Positions 1 through 12,114 are shown, numbered from the stretch's first letter. The stretch: 64,000 nt of DNA from Colwellia maritima (GCF_022669015.1 NZ_JAKKSL010000001.1:434001-498000), one strand, 5' to 3'. Notes: generated from the sequence alone by a model not told the origin. Numbers and translations are program-made.

Positions 1-607
1 GGGGCAATTACCAACTGGTTAGCAATTCATATGCTATTTGAAAGAGTGCCGTTATTGTATGGTTCAGGTGTTATTCCTGCCCGTTTTGAAGATTTCAAAT
101 TAGCAATTCGTGAATTAATGATGGAGCAGTTTTTTACTAAAGAAAATATCGACCGCTTTTTATCTACTGGTTCAGGTGCCGCTAGCAGCATTGATTTAAC
201 GTCCGTCATTGAAAAAGTTGACTTAACCCCTGCGTTTAATAATTTGGTCACAGTAATTGAAGGCTCTTCATTCGGCCCCATGCTAGCCATGGTAGGTGGT
301 AGTGAAGCCATACAACCAATGAAAGAGCCCTTTATTGAGAAAATGAAACAATCAATACAAGAAATCAGTCAAAGTGAACAATTCAACAATTTACTCCGTG
401 AAGAATTAGAACAACCAGACATGATTGAAAACCTACAAGTCAAAGTCAGCGATATTATTGAAAAACGCCTCAATGAATTAACACCACAATTAGTAAAAGA
501 AATTGTTCAAGGGATGATCAAAAAACACTTGGAAATTTTTGGTGGTTTGGGGCGGCGTTTTTGGTGGTGTTATCGGCTTGATTGCGGCGTTGACCAGTAA
601 TTTCTAA
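1..607 (+). CDS. DUF445 family inner-membrane protein, 5' partial, one frameshift
   Basis: The frame is open from base 1 and reads GAITNWLAIHMLFERVP, the conserved N-terminal region of DUF445 (YjiN/YheB-like) membrane proteins, so the start lies before the window. The middle is a charged helical region. The uninterrupted frame ends at 600 with an untypical tail. Shifting one base near 531 gives a hydrophobic, glycine-rich C-terminal segment (WGGVFGGVIGLIAALTSNF) and a stop at 605-607, which matches the usual C-terminal membrane anchor. The single-base break is probably a sequence error. The molecular function of the family is not established. Confidence 0.75.
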
Positions 608-786
608 GGCATTAAATAACGCAAAGAAATCCTTACAATAATTGCTCATATTAATTACACAATAAATACATATAAATTATCGAACAAACCTTATTTTTAA
701 GAGCGTTTTACGCTATGCTGCTTGTTCATTTTCATGTGTTTGAACAATCAAAATCAAGCCCATCCAATATAAGGTAAATTTCAGTC

Positions 787-1977
787 ATGTTTGCTAGCTT
801 AAAAGCGTCCCCTGCCGATCCTATATTAGGCCTATTAGCTAAGTATAAAGAAGATCCTAATCCTAAAAAAATTGATTTAGGTGTGGGTGTTTATAAAAAT
901 GAAGGTGGTGAAACCACCGTGCTTAATTGCGTGAAAAAAGCTGAGCAACATCGTACTGATACCGAAACCAGTAAGGTTTATTTAGGTCCTACCGGTTCAA
1001 CGCTTTTTAATGATGAAATGAGTAAACTTATTTTTGGCCCAGACCATAAGGTTTTAAATGAAAATCGTGCTCGCACGGTTTCAACTCCAGGTGGTACGGG
1101 AGCGTTACGTGTAACAGCTGAATTTATAAAATCATGTAAAGCCGGTGCAACTATTTGGGTCAGTAATCCAACGTGGGCAAACCATACAGGTTTGTTTGAA
1201 GCGGCGGGTTTAATCGTAAAAACCTATCCTTATTATGATTACGACAATAAAAACCTAGATTTTGACGGTATGTTAGCTGCCCTTAAACAAGTTTCGGCTG
1301 ATGATGCTGTGTTATTACATGCGTGTTGTCATAATCCGAGTGGCATGGATTTAAATAATGAGCAGTGGCAGCAAGTTGCAGATGTAGCAAAAACAATTGG
1401 TTTTACCCCCGTTATTGATATGGCGTACCAAGGATTTGGTCAAGGCTTAGATGAGGATGCTTATGGCTTACGCTTAATGGCAGAATCGGTAAACGAAATG
1501 GTGGTTTGTAGCTCATGTTCAAAAAACTTCGGTTTATATCGTGAACGTATTGGTGCTTGTACTGTTATTGGCGCAACAAGCCTACAAGCAGACATTGCTT
1601 ATTCAGTTGTACTGGCAGTAGTTCGTGTAATTTACTCAATGCCACCCGCATGGTGCGGCACTGGTTGAAACCATTCTAACGTCTGACGAGTTACGCAATG
1701 AATGGTATGTAGAATTAGCACAAATGCGTAATCGCATTAACGGTAATCGCCGACTTATTGTGGATAAATTAATAGAAAATGGTGTAACACGCGATTTTAG
1801 CTTTATTACAAAACAAGCGGGTATGTTCTCTTTCTTAGGGATAACGCCGGCGCAAGTTCAGCAGTTACAAGACGAATATAGTATATATATGGTGGGCTCT
1901 AGCCGTATAAGTATTCTTTTGGAATATCTAATAGCAATGTTGACTACTTAGCGCAGTCTATTGCTAGCGTGTTGTAA
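787..1977 (+). CDS. Aspartate/aromatic amino acid aminotransferase (class I, PLP), two frameshifts
   Basis: This is a class I fold aminotransferase that exchanges the amino group between aspartate or aromatic amino acids and 2-oxoglutarate. The N-terminus MFASLKASPADPILGL, the NPTWANH segment, the CCHNPSG segment and the PLP-lysine motif SCSKNFGLYRERIG are all those of the AspC/TyrB group. The reading frame breaks near 1650 (after MPPA) and again near 1917. Joining the three frames gives about 396 residues, the usual family length, ending in NVDYLAQSIASVL at 1977. The gene stands alone, with a 179-base upstream gap and a probable terminator after it. AspC and TyrB cannot be told apart from this reading. 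Confidence 0.88.
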
Positions 1978-1996
1978 ATAGCTCTTAATTGCCATC

Positions 1997-2047
1997 AAGG
2001 CTAGGCTTTTTTATTCTAATAGAGTAAAATAATGCTTAGCCTTTTTC
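1997..2047 (+). terminator. Probable rho-independent terminator after the aminotransferase
   Basis: AAGGCTAGGC (1997-2006) pairs with GCTTAGCCTT (2034-2043), with one G-U pair. The loop is long (27 nt) and a short T run follows. It sits between the aminotransferase stop and gmk. The large loop lowers confidence. Confidence 0.4.
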
Positions 2048-2086
2048 GTCTATGCGGCATTTTAATGCAATTCAAAGGAAAACACT

Positions 2087-2719
2087 GTGATAGCAACTGG
2101 TAACTTATTTATTCTTTCTGCGCCTAGTGGTCTTGGTAAATCTAGCTTGATCAAGGCGTTACTTGAACAAGGCAAAGACAACGCGTCAAGACCTATGCAA
2201 GTATCGGTTTCTCATACAACACGCGCTCCTCGTCCGGGTGAAAATGACGGTGAACATTATCATTTTGTTTCCGTTGGTCATTTTAAAAAGCAAATTAAGC
2301 AAAATGCCTTTTATGAATATGCCGAAGTGTTCGGTAATTATTATGGAACGTCAGAAGCGGCGATTGACGCACAACTTGCTCAAGGTATTGATGTTTTTCT
2401 TGATATTGACTGGCAGGGTGCACAACAAGTACGTATGAAAAAGCCATCGGTAACAACCATATTTATCAGTCCACCATCACGAAAAGCCCTTGAATCACGT
2501 TTACGTAATCGTGGACAAGATAGTGATGAAATCATTGAAGAACGTATGGCACAAGCCAAAAAAGAATGTTCCCATTTTCATGAATTTGACTACATTGTTA
2601 TCAATGATAACTTTGAACAAGCGTTAATTGATCTTACTACCATAGTAAATAACCAACGCTTAAAACGAAGTCAGCAAATGATGCAACACAAAGCATTACT
2701 TGATGAGTTAACAAAGTAA
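2087..2719 (+). CDS. gmk: Guanylate kinase
   Basis: It phosphorylates GMP to GDP with ATP in the cytoplasm. The P-loop [10 protein letters not shown] lies at residues 10-19. It is followed by the GMP-binding region [22 protein letters not shown] and the YYGTS segment, all diagnostic of guanylate kinases. The length of 210 residues is normal. The start is GTG at 2087, supported by AAAGGA about 8 bases upstream and by alignment of the N-terminus to the P-loop. It is followed by rpoZ and spoT in the same order as in enterobacteria, where these genes form a stringent-response-linked operon. Confidence 0.97.
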   Translation: MIATGNLFILSAPSGLGKSSLIKALLEQGKDNASRPMQVSVSHTTRAPRPGENDGEHYHFVSVGHFKKQIKQNAFYEYAEVFGNYYGTSEAAIDAQLAQGIDVFLDIDWQGAQQVRMKKPSVTTIFISPPSRKALESRLRNRGQDSDEIIEERMAQAKKECSHFHEFDYIVINDNFEQALIDLTTIVNNQRLKRSQQMMQHKALLDELTK

Positions 2720-2819
2720 ATAGAAGATTTTTCACTCAAATAAGGCTTTTACTTGCTAAATGCCTGAGCGAGCAGTAAAATGCAGCGCTATTTTATAAAG
2801 TTTAAGTTGGAGTGACCCA

Positions 2820-3107
2820 ATGGCTCGCGTAACTGTTGAAGATGCCGTAGAAAAAGTCGGTAATCGTTTTGATTTGGTGCTAGTTGCATCACGTCGTGCT
2901 CGTCAAATTGCAACGGGCGGTAAAGAACCTTTGGTTGATATCGAAAATGATAAACCAACGGTATTAGCTTTGCGTGAAATTGAAGCCGGTTTAATCACTA
3001 CGGCTGTGATGGATTCATCTGATCGTCAAACTCAAATTCAGCAAGATACTGCAGAATTAGATGCTGTTGCCGCTATTGTTGGTAGCCAAACACAAGAATT
3101 GGGTTAA
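2820..3107 (+). CDS. rpoZ: RNA polymerase omega subunit
   Basis: This small subunit assists assembly of the RNA polymerase beta' subunit and forms part of a ppGpp binding site in proteobacteria. The N-terminus [19 protein letters not shown] and the ASRRARQI segment are characteristic. The 95-residue length is normal. A TTGGAGTG ribosome site precedes the ATG. It lies 100 bases after gmk and 194 bases before spoT, which fits a shared stringent-response operon. Confidence 0.97.
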   Translation: MARVTVEDAVEKVGNRFDLVLVASRRARQIATGGKEPLVDIENDKPTVLALREIEAGLITTAVMDSSDRQTQIQQDTAELDAVAAIVGSQTQELG

Positions 3108-3301
3108 TTTCACGTCAAATAATCCAATATAAAAGCGCGTAATTTTTTCTGTTTATATCTACAAATATATACGAAAGGGCTACGCGTTTTTTATTGCTTT
3201 TCATTTCAAGCAAAGCCACGTATTCTAGTCTTATGCCAATGTAATCAATTTGGTAAAATGTCGCAAAATTCAGTCAATTTAAAGCCAATTGGGAGTGATG
3301 G

Positions 3302-5409
3302 GTGTACCTATTTGAACCATTAAAAGAATTAAGTTCTACTTATCTATCAAAAGTACAAGTTGATTTGCTCAAGCATGCCTATATTGTTGCTAGAGAAGCA
3401 CATGATGGTCAAATGCGCTCAAGTGGTGATCCCTATATTACTCACCCTGTTGCTGTCGCACTGAATTTGGCAAAAATGCGTTTAGACCATGAAACCTTGA
3501 TGGCAGCACTTTTGCACGATGTTATTGAAGATACAAGCGTTACTAAAGATGAATTAGCCGAGTTATTTGGTAATACCGTCGCAGAGTTAGTTGAAGGTGT
3601 TAGTAAGCTAGATAAATTAAAATTTGATAACAAAGAAGAAATGCAAGCGGAAAACTTCCGTAAAATGGTGTTAGCCATGGTGCAGGATATTCGTGTTATT
3701 TTAATCAAACTTGCTGACAGAACGCATAATATGCGAACCCTTGGGGCGCTAAGACCTGATAAACGTCGTCGCATTGCGCGAGAAACACTTGAAATATATG
3801 CGCCTATTGCTAACCGTCTTGGTATTCACGACATAAAAAATGAATTAGAACTGCCGGGATTTCAAGCGTTATATCCCATGCGTTCACGTGCACTTAAATC
3901 GGCTGTGAAAAGTGCCAGAGGCAATCGAAAAGCGATTATTGATAATATTCAAGAAGAAGTGGCTGCTCGCTTAAAAGAAAGTAACATTTCGGCACAAATA
4001 GTCGGGCGTGAAAAACACCTCTACTCCATTTACCGCAAAATGCTCAATAAAGAATTATTGTTTAACGAGGTCATGGATATTTATGCTTTTCGCGTTATCG
4101 TAGAAGACAAAATTGATGATTGTTACCGTGCTTTAGGTGCGATGCATAATTTGTTTAAACCTATTGAAGGGCGCTTTAAAGACTATATAGCGATTCCTAA
4201 AACTAACGGCTATCGATCATTACATACCTCTCTTATTGGCCCTTATGGTATTCCAGTCGAAATTCAGATTCGTACACAAGATATGGATCAAATGGCTGAT
4301 AAAGGTGTTGCTGCTCACTGGCTTTATAAAGAAGGGGGGATAATTCTGATACCACCGCCCAAATGAAAGCACGCCGGTGGATGCAAAGTTTATTAGAATT
4401 GCAGCAAAGTGCGGGTAGCTCATTTGAATTTATTGAAAATGTAAAATCGGATCTTTTTCCTGAAGAAATTTATGTTTTCACCCCCGAAGGTCGTATTATT
4501 GAATTACCAATGGGCGCAACGGCGGTTGATTTTGCCTATGCTGTGCATACTGATGTAGGTAACTCGTGTGTTGGCGTTAAGGTAGATCGCAAACCTTTCC
4601 CTTTAAGTCGGCCACTGGATTCAGGACAAACCATTGAGGTAATCACCTCGGCTGCGGCAAGACCGAATGCAACCTGGTTGAACTTTGTGGTAACAGCAAA
4701 AGCCAGATTACAAATAAGAACTTACTTACGTAGCCGTGAGAAAACCGAATCAAAAGCCCTAGGCAAACGTTTATTGAGTCATGCCTTAGGTAAAGTGAAA
4801 CTGGAAAACATTAGTGAAGAAAAAATAGCAGAAGTCGTCAAACAAAGTGGTAATAAGTCATTTGATGATTTACTTACTAATATAGGTTTAGGGAATGCAC
4901 TAAGCATAGGTATTGCTAGGCGTTTAACTGACGAGTTTACCGAAAATAGCGAGCTTCAACCGGTTAATAGTAAAACTAAAATGCCAATAAAAGGCACCGA
5001 AGGTATGCTAGTTAATTACGGTAAATGTTGCCGTCCAATTCCGGGTGATTCTATTTTGGCCTATCTCAGCCCTGGCAAAGGGTTAATAGTGCATCAACAT
5101 GGTTGTCGAAATATTAAAGGACATGAACCTGGTACTATGTTTCCGGTAAAATGGGATAGCGATATTGATAGAGAATTTATTGCAAAACTGCGTGTAGAAA
5201 TCATTAATCATCAAGGCGCACTAGCGTTACTGACTAATGTTATTTCTAAATGCGGTTCAAATGTTCACAGTTTAAATTCAGGTGAGAAAGAAGCGGGTCT
5301 TTATGTTATCGATATGGAAATTACTTGTCGAGACAGAATCCATTTAGCTGATATTATCCGTAAAATTAAAGTAATGATTGATGTTCAACGTGTTATTCGA
5401 AACAAATAG
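3302..5409 (+). CDS. spoT: Bifunctional (p)ppGpp synthase/hydrolase SpoT, one frameshift
   Basis: It makes and degrades the alarmone (p)ppGpp. The start is GTG at 3302 (protein begins MYLFEPLKEL as in E. coli SpoT), with GGGAG upstream. Order of domains: the HD hydrolase at roughly residues 45-150 (ITHPVAVA, ALLHDVIEDT), the synthetase at roughly 230-345 (GREKHLYSIY, YGIPVEIQIRT), TGS from about 385 (EIYVFTPEGRIIELP) and a C-terminal ACT domain. The frame breaks in a run of six G (4334-4339). With five G, the protein reads continuously through GDNSDTTAQ into MKARRWMQSLLELQQSAGSSFEFIENVKSD-type sequence. The total is about 702 residues, the normal length. The break is almost surely a sequencing error. 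Confidence 0.95.
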
Positions 5410-5468
5410 AATAGGCAATAAAACATGTTGGGTTTCAACAATATCTAAAATAAACAGTAGGAAGTAAA

Positions 5469-5858
5469 ATGAAAAGCATCATTTCAACAGATCAAGCTCC
5501 CAGTGCTATTGGCACTTATAGTCAAGCGGTTAAAGTCAATAGTACCGTGTATTTATCAGGGCAAATCCCACTTGTACCCGAAACCATGGAAGTTGTCACG
5601 GGCGGATTTAGCGAGCAAACAGAACAAGTTTTTCAAAACCTTTCTGCTGTATGTGTAGCGGCAGGAGGAGATATTAACGACATGGTTAAAGTAAATATTT
5701 TTATGACCGATTTAAGTAACTTTGCTACGGTTAATGAAATTATGGCAAAATATTTTAAAAAGCCTTATCCGGCGCGTGCTGCGATTCAAATTTCAAAATT
5801 ACCCAAGGATGTTGATATTGAAATTGATGGGATTATGGAATTACCAAGTTTAAGCTAA
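5469..5858 (+). CDS. ridA: Reactive enamine/imine deaminase RidA
   Basis: RidA hydrolyses reactive enamine and imine intermediates such as 2-aminoacrylate made by PLP enzymes. The YjgF/RidA family signature is complete: [12 protein letters not shown] near the N-terminus, YLSGQIPL, and near the C-terminus the [22 protein letters not shown] segment, which includes the conserved arginine. The length of 129 residues is normal. It follows spoT by 59 bases with AGGAAG before the ATG, a common linkage in gammaproteobacteria. Confidence 0.95.
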   Translation: MKSIISTDQAPSAIGTYSQAVKVNSTVYLSGQIPLVPETMEVVTGGFSEQTEQVFQNLSAVCVAAGGDINDMVKVNIFMTDLSNFATVNEIMAKYFKKPYPARAAIQISKLPKDVDIEIDGIMELPSLS

Positions 5859-5998
5859 TGTATTTGTCTTAAATCAAAATTTACGCTGCACTGACTGCGC
5901 TACTCGTCCACCCTCAAGTAACAAGCTCATCGGACTCTTAGTTTACCAGTTTGCCTAAATACCACATTTAGAATATTGACCTTATTATTTGAAAAATT

Positions 5999-6705
5999 AT
6001 GACTCCTGAAAGACTGCAACGCATTAATACAATGCTAGATAAACGCCAACCTGATCTTACTGTGTGTATGGAAGGCGTACACAAAACACATAACCTTGCC
6101 GCTGTAGTGCGAACGTGTGACGCCATAGGGATTAGTGATGTACATGCAGTATGGAAAAGTGAAGAAGCCGAGGTTCGTGGTGGTAGTGCCGCAGGTAGTC
6201 AAAACTGGATTGATGTGCATAACCATAATAAAACAGCTGATGCTATTGCGGCCTTAAAGGCAGAGGGAATGCAGGTGTTGGTAACAAATCTCTCTGACAC
6301 AGCAGTGGATTTTCGTGAAATTGATTATACTAAACCAACGGCGATTATTTTAGGCCAAGAAAAATTTGGCGCCTCGCAAGCGGCGCTCGAACTAGCAGAT
6401 CAAGATATTGTGATCCCTATGGTTGGTATGGTGCAGTCACTCAATGTTTCTGTTGCATGCTCTGTGGTGCTTTATGAAGCACAACGGCAGCGACAGCTAG
6501 CGGAATGTATAATCAAGCTAGGTTAAGCCATGAACGACGTCAACGGACATTATTTGAAGGAGGTCATCCTATTTTTGCAGAAGCGTGTCAACGTAAAGGC
6601 TTACCTTATCCAATAATTGATGAAGAAGGTCAAATTGTAGCAGATGATGAGTGGTGGCAAAAAATGCAAATGAATAAAAGTGCTTGGCAGCATATTGATG
6701 ATTAG
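5999..6705 (+). CDS. trmH: tRNA (guanosine(18)-2'-O)-methyltransferase TrmH, one frameshift
   Basis: A SPOUT-class enzyme that methylates the 2'-O of G18 in the tRNA D-loop using SAM. Recognisable features: RQPDLTVCMEGVHKTHNLAAVVRTCDA near the N-terminus, the LGQEKFGAS motif and the knot region VGMVQSLNVSVACSVVLYEAQRQRQ. The frame shifts near 6505, where an extra G in GGA would give AGMYNQARLSHERRQRTLFEGG and continue to KGLPYPIIDEEGQ. The joined protein is about 235 residues, the E. coli TrmH length. The gene lies 16 bases before recG, as in the classic spoT-trmH-recG order. Confidence 0.93.
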
Positions 6706-6720
6706 TGCTTATTTTTACAC

Positions 6721-8808
6721 ATGGAAGCACTAACCCAATTATCACACGTTGCTCTCTCCACGCTTAAAGGTGTGGGGCCAAGTATGGCGGCAAAGCTTGA
6801 AAAAATAGGCTTGCTGTCAGTTCAAGATTTATTATTTCATCTACCGTTACGTTACGAAGATCGTACCCGGGTCACTACTATTCGTGATTGTTTATCTGGC
6901 ACGCATACCAATATTATTGGTGAAATAACCAATAGCCAAATTACAAACGGTAAACGCCGTATGTTAGTCGTTACCTTGAACGATGGCACAGGTGAAATTC
7001 AATTATGCTTTTTTAGCTTTTCGGCAAGTCAAAAAAATAGTCTTAATATTGGTAAGAGTATCCGTTGTTATGGCGAAATAAAACGTGGTCCCCGTGGTTT
7101 TCAAATTGTGCATCCAGAATATAAATCTCTTGACGATGACAGAGCGTTAACGCCAGTAGAAGAAACACTCACCCCTGTTTACCCAACGACTGATGGCTTG
7201 AAGCAAATTTCGTTACGAAATTTAACAGATCAAGCCCTGACTCGATTAAAGCGCGGGCAAGTAGAAGAATTATTACCAACCAGTTTATTTGATGAACCTT
7301 ACTCACTCGCTCAAGCATTAACTATTATTCATAGACCGCCGCCCGAAATCTCCACAAGTCAACTTGAAAACGGCAAGCATCCCGCTCAAATTCGTTTAAT
7401 TAAAGAAGAGTTGCTAGCTCATAATTTGAGTATGTTAAAACTCAGACAAAACAGCGATGTGCACCAAGCCGTGTCATTAATTGGTGACCCCGCAATTGAA
7501 AAAGCTTTTCTAGCAACATTACCTTTTTCACCTACGAATGCGCAAACACGTGTGGTATCAGAAATTAAGCAAGACCTCACTAAAGATCACCCTATGATGC
7601 GCCTTGTGCAAGGCGATGTTGGTTCTGGCAAAACCCTTGTAGCGGCATTGGCCGCGTTAGATGCAATAAAACAAGGGTTTCAAGTTGCCTTAATGGCACC
7701 AACAGAAATTTTAGCTGAGCAACATGCTATCAATTTTGCTAACTGGTTTAATCCCCTAGAAATTTCAGTGGGTTGGCTTGCAGGTAAAACGAAAGCCAAA
7801 GCAAGACGCTTAGCATTAGAACACATTGAAAGTGGCGAAATGCAAATGGTGATTGGCACCCATGCACTTTTTCAAGCCGATGTAGTATTCAATAAATTAG
7901 TGCTGATTATTATTGATGAACAACATAAATTTGGTGTTCATCAACGCTTATCGTTACGTGAAAAAGGTGTGTTTGATAATAATTATCCTCATCAACTGAT
8001 CATGACAGCAACCCCAATTCCACGTACTTTAGCCATGACGGCTTATGCTGATTTAGACACATCAGTAATCGATGAATTGCCGCCAGGGCGAACACCTATT
8101 AATACAGTAGCACTACCCGATACCCGCCGCGATAATGTGATTGAACGTATTAGAGAAGGGTGCGTAAATGACAATCGCCAGGCCTATTGGGTTTGTACGC
8201 TAATTGAAGAGTCTGAAGTATTACAATGTCAAGCAGCAGAAGATACGGCGCTACATTTACAAGAACAATTACCAGAGCTAAAAGTTGGTTTAGTACATGG
8301 ACGCATGAAAGCAGATGAAAAACAACAAGTGATGGATGACTTTAAAGCAGGAAATACCCACCTGCTTATTGCAACTACAGTGATTGAAGTGGGGGTAGAC
8401 GTGCCCAATGCCAGTTTAATGGTGATAGAAAATCCAGAACGTTTAGGTTTGGCGCAATTACATCAGCTACGTGGGCGTGTTGGTCGAGGATCCGTTGCCT
8501 CCCATTGTGTGTTACTTTATAAAGCTCCGCTTTCTAAAACCGCTACTAAGCGTTTAGCGGTTCTGCGAGAAAGCAACGATGGCTTTGTCATTGCAGAAAA
8601 AGATCTTGAGATTCGTGGCCCGGGTGAATTACTTGGTACTCGCCAAACAGGCTTAGCTGAGCTTAAAATTGCTGATTTAATTCGCGATGGCTATCTTATC
8701 CCCGATATAAAGCAAAAAGCGTATCTGTTATCGCGTAAAAACCCCGAATGTGCACAAGCCTTAATCCGGCGTTGGCTAGGTAACAAAGAACGCTACTCTA
8801 ATGCGTAA
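6721..8808 (+). CDS. recG: ATP-dependent DNA helicase RecG
   Basis: RecG is a branch-migrating helicase that remodels stalled forks and recombination intermediates. The N-terminal wedge/OB domain includes LLFHLPLRYEDRTRVT and IIGEI. The helicase core holds Walker A GDVGSGKT (about residue 298), the DEQHKFGVHQR box, TATPIPRTLAM and the C-terminal QLRGRVGRG motif. The length of 695 residues equals that of E. coli RecG. The ATG at 6721 has no clear ribosome site but follows trmH closely, so translation is probably coupled. Unlike many neighbours, the frame is unbroken. Confidence 0.97.
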   Translation: MEALTQLSHVALSTLKGVGPSMAAKLEKIGLLSVQDLLFHLPLRYEDRTRVTTIRDCLSGTHTNIIGEITNSQITNGKRRMLVVTLNDGTGEIQLCFFSFSASQKNSLNIGKSIRCYGEIKRGPRGFQIVHPEYKSLDDDRALTPVEETLTPVYPTTDGLKQISLRNLTDQALTRLKRGQVEELLPTSLFDEPYSLAQALTIIHRPPPEISTSQLENGKHPAQIRLIKEELLAHNLSMLKLRQNSDVHQAVSLIGDPAIEKAFLATLPFSPTNAQTRVVSEIKQDLTKDHPMMRLVQGDVGSGKTLVAALAALDAIKQGFQVALMAPTEILAEQHAINFANWFNPLEISVGWLAGKTKAKARRLALEHIESGEMQMVIGTHALFQADVVFNKLVLIIIDEQHKFGVHQRLSLREKGVFDNNYPHQLIMTATPIPRTLAMTAYADLDTSVIDELPPGRTPINTVALPDTRRDNVIERIREGCVNDNRQAYWVCTLIEESEVLQCQAAEDTALHLQEQLPELKVGLVHGRMKADEKQQVMDDFKAGNTHLLIATTVIEVGVDVPNASLMVIENPERLGLAQLHQLRGRVGRGSVASHCVLLYKAPLSKTATKRLAVLRESNDGFVIAEKDLEIRGPGELLGTRQTGLAELKIADLIRDGYLIPDIKQKAYLLSRKNPECAQALIRRWLGNKERYSNA

Positions 8809-8895
8809 TTTGGTCTTTTTTTGTGATAAGCGTTGTATTTTACCATTGGCTGTAATAACTAGTCACTAACTCGTATCTTGTTGCTAATTTAGAGT

Positions 8896-8928
8896 GAACT
8901 CTATATTAACATTCATAATATAGAGTTC
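8896..8928. terminator. Hairpin between convergent recG and polA
   Basis: GAACTCTATATT (8896-8907) and AATATAGAGTTC (8917-8928) form a perfect 12-bp stem with a 9-nt loop in the 131-base gap between the ends of recG and polA. Position and symmetry suit a bidirectional terminator, although no long T run follows on either side. Confidence 0.5.
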
Positions 8929-8939
8929 GGACTAATCAA

Positions 8940-11736
8940 CTAATGCGCTTCATCCCAGTTATCGCCAATACCATATTCAGCAATAAGTGGTACACTCAGT
9001 TCAACCGCATTATTCATTAAATCAACCAATTTTGCCGTTGTTTCTTCCAAAATATCTTGATGTATTTCAAAGATTAATTCATCGTGTACTTGCATCGTCA
9101 TCTTGATACGATCATCATTTTTATCGTTCAGCCATGTTGCGACTGCAATCATCGCCTTTTTAATGATATCTGCTGCCGTACCTTGCATAGGTGCATTAAT
9201 AGCAGCACGTTCAGCGGCTTTTTTACGCATACCATTTTTTGCATTAATATCAGGTAAATATAAACGACGACCAAATAAGGTTTCTACGTAACCTTGTTCG
9301 CTCGCTTGTTGGCGTGTTTCTTCCATATAAGTTAGCACACCGGGATAACGTTGAAAGTACTTGTCTTGGTATTCTTGCGCTTGATGACGACCAATATTTA
9401 ATTGCTTAGCAAGACCAAATGCTGACATGCCGTAAATTAAGCCAAAGTTAATCGCTTTAGCGCTACGACGTTGATCGGTAGTCACTTCATCTAACTCAAC
9501 CGCAAAAATTTCTGCTGCGGTTGCTTTGTGAATATCTTTGCCTTCGCTAAAAGCGGTGACTAAGCCTTTATCATTGGATAAGTGTGCCATGATGCGTAAC
9601 TCAATTTGAGAATAATCGATGGCTACAATTTTATAATCCTTTGGGGCAATAAATGCTTGGCGAATTTTACGGCCTTGTTCACTACGAATTGGAATATTTT
9701 GTAAGTTTGGATCGGTTGATGATAAACGACCTGTTGCGGTAACGGCTTGATGATACGAAGTATGCACCCGACCAGTTTTTGGACTCACCATTAAAGGTAG
9801 TTTATCGGTATAGGTTGATTTTAATTTACTAAGCCCACGGTTTTCTAAAATAACTTTAGGTAATGGGTAATCAAGCGCTAATTCTTGTAATACCTCTTCT
9901 GCGGTAGAAGGGGCACCTTTTGGGGTTTTTTTAATAACAGGTATTTTTAACTCATCAAATAATATTTGTTGTAATTGTTTTGGCGAGCTTAGGTTAAAGC
10001 TTTTTCCTGCAAGGTTATGTGCTTCAATCTCAAGTTCATCTAACCGTTGACCAATACTATGACTTTGTTCATCAAGCACATCACAATCAATCAATACACC
10101 TGTTTGTTCCATTTGTGCCAGTATGGGCATTAAGGGCATCTCAATCTCAGTAAAAACACTGAGTTGCTCTGGTAATTGCTCAAGTCTTCGGAAAGATTGC
10201 CTGATGCAAACGTAAGGTAATATCGGCATCTTCTGCGGCATAATGACCGGCTTTTTCAATGTCTATTTGATTAAAGGTTAATTGCTTAGCGCCTTTTCCG
10301 GCAATATCTTCAAAGTGAACGGTTTCATATCCAAGGTATTTGAGGGCTAGTGCATCCATATTATGGCGGGTTGCAATACTGTTATAGCAATATGATTCAA
10401 TCATGGTATCAAATGCAACACCTTGTAATTTAATATCATATTGACTTAATACATTGGCATCGTATTTTAAATTTTGTCCAATCTTTTTAATGGTTGTGCT
10501 TTCTAACAGGGGTTTTAATTGCGCTAGTACCCAGTCTCTGTCTAATTGCTCAGGTGCACCTACATAATCATGAGTTAACGGCACATAAGCGGCTTTACCA
10601 ACCTCTACCGCAAAAGACAAACCAACTAATTCGGCTTTCATGTACTCAACACTAGTGGTTTCGGTATCAAATGCAAAAGCATCGGTATTTTTTAATTTTT
10701 CCAACCAAGCTTCAAAACTCGCTTGTTCAAGAATAATGTCGTATTCACAGTTAGCTACTTCAACAATAGCAACATCAACATTATCGGTTGTTGTACTTGT
10801 AGCAGTAAGTGCTGATTTACTGGTAGCTGCTTGTTCGGCAGTATTACCTGTGCCAGTACTTTTATTTAAATCGGCAAGCAATCGTTTTAGTTCAAATTCT
10901 TGGTAAAGCGAGGTAAGTGCATCAATGTCTGGCGTTGTTGGCTGTAATTGATCCACCGTTTGCTCTAACTCAACATCACATTTTATCGTTGCTAACAAAT
11001 AGGAAAGTGGTAACTGCTCTAATGCATCACGTAAGTATTCCCCTATTTTACCTTTAACTTTATCAGCATTAGCAATCACGTTATCCAAGGTACCATGTTC
11101 TGCTAGCCATTTAACTGCGGTTTTAGGCCCACACTTAACTACGCCCGGAATGTTATCAACCTTGTCACCCATTAAGGCGAGATAATCAATAATTTGATCG
11201 GGGCGAACACCAAATTTTTCACTGACACCGGCTTCATCCATTTCAACGGACGTCATGGTATTAATTAAGCGTACATGCGGTGTAACAAGTTGTGCCATGT
11301 CTTTATCACCAGTGGAAATAACCGTTTCAATACCTTGCTCACTGGCTTGTTTAGCTAATGTGCCAATTACATCGTCTGCCTCAACACCTGGAATAACCAA
11401 TAATGGCAACCCCATAGCACTAATAATATTATGCAAAGGGGCAATTTGTGAACGCAATTCTTCAGGCATTGGTGGGCGATTAGCTTTATATTCTGGGTAT
11501 AAATCATTACGAAACGTTTTGCCTTTAGCATCAAAAATTACCACTACGTTACCGTTAGGGTAATCCTTTTTTAAGCTACCAATCATATTCAATACACCAG
11601 TGATTGCTCCCGTAGGTTGACCACTCGCGGTTGATAAAGCTTGTAAGTAAGGAACATGATATGCGCGAAATAAATACGAAGAACCATCCACTAAAATAAG
11701 CGGGGATAATGATGAATTTTCTGCCAAAGTTGTCAT
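8940..11736 (-). CDS. polA: DNA polymerase I, one frameshift
   Basis: PolA fills gaps and removes RNA primers. The N-terminal 5'-3' exonuclease begins at [26 protein letters not shown] start at 11736 because this aligns with known PolA, not at the longer 11772 option. The 3'-5' exonuclease domain carries FAFDTETTS. The polymerase domain carries [12 protein letters not shown], the O-helix [14 protein letters not shown] and the catalytic [10 protein letters not shown]. The frame breaks near 10195 ([11 protein letters not shown]), where one extra A interrupts it. The joined length is about 932 residues, which is normal. The gene is convergent with recG and has a 600-base gene-free leader. Confidence 0.95.
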
Positions 11737-12114
11737 AAGATATTTGTCTAAACAATAAGAAAGGTTAAGCATGCCACAAAGAGGGCTACAGCTCTACTGT
11801 GTAGTGATAATTGTCTTGGACTTATTGTGGATAACTTTGTTAATAAGCACAGTAAAACGCCAAGGAAGTATTCGTTACTTTTTGGGTGTTGTTGGTTATC
11901 TTCATGTTTTTATTGATAAAAAGAGAGGGTGGAGTCCTTTTCTTGCACAATATTTTTATTTTTATTTTTGTGGATAAATAAATTTATCTTCGTTACTTTT
12001 TTGTTGTACAAAGATCAACCAAAAGAAATAACGTGTACAGAGATTATCAGAATTTCGAAGTTTTACCAGACTATTATTAAACTTTTTTTAAGGATTTTTG
12101 ACAACTTAAAATAA

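Noticed and set aside
3130..3195. Terminator between rpoZ and spoT
   Set aside because: Only a 6-bp CGCGTA/TACGCG match with a loop of about 40 bases was found, too weak to support.
3302..5409. Programmed frameshift or natural split of spoT
   Set aside because: The break is a one-base change in a G run, and similar breaks occur in many unrelated genes in the window. No slippery-site/structure arrangement is seen.
11771..12114. Short forward ORFs in the polA-gor gap
   Set aside because: No ribosome sites or family features, low complexity, and the region is very AT-rich; they are chance frames.
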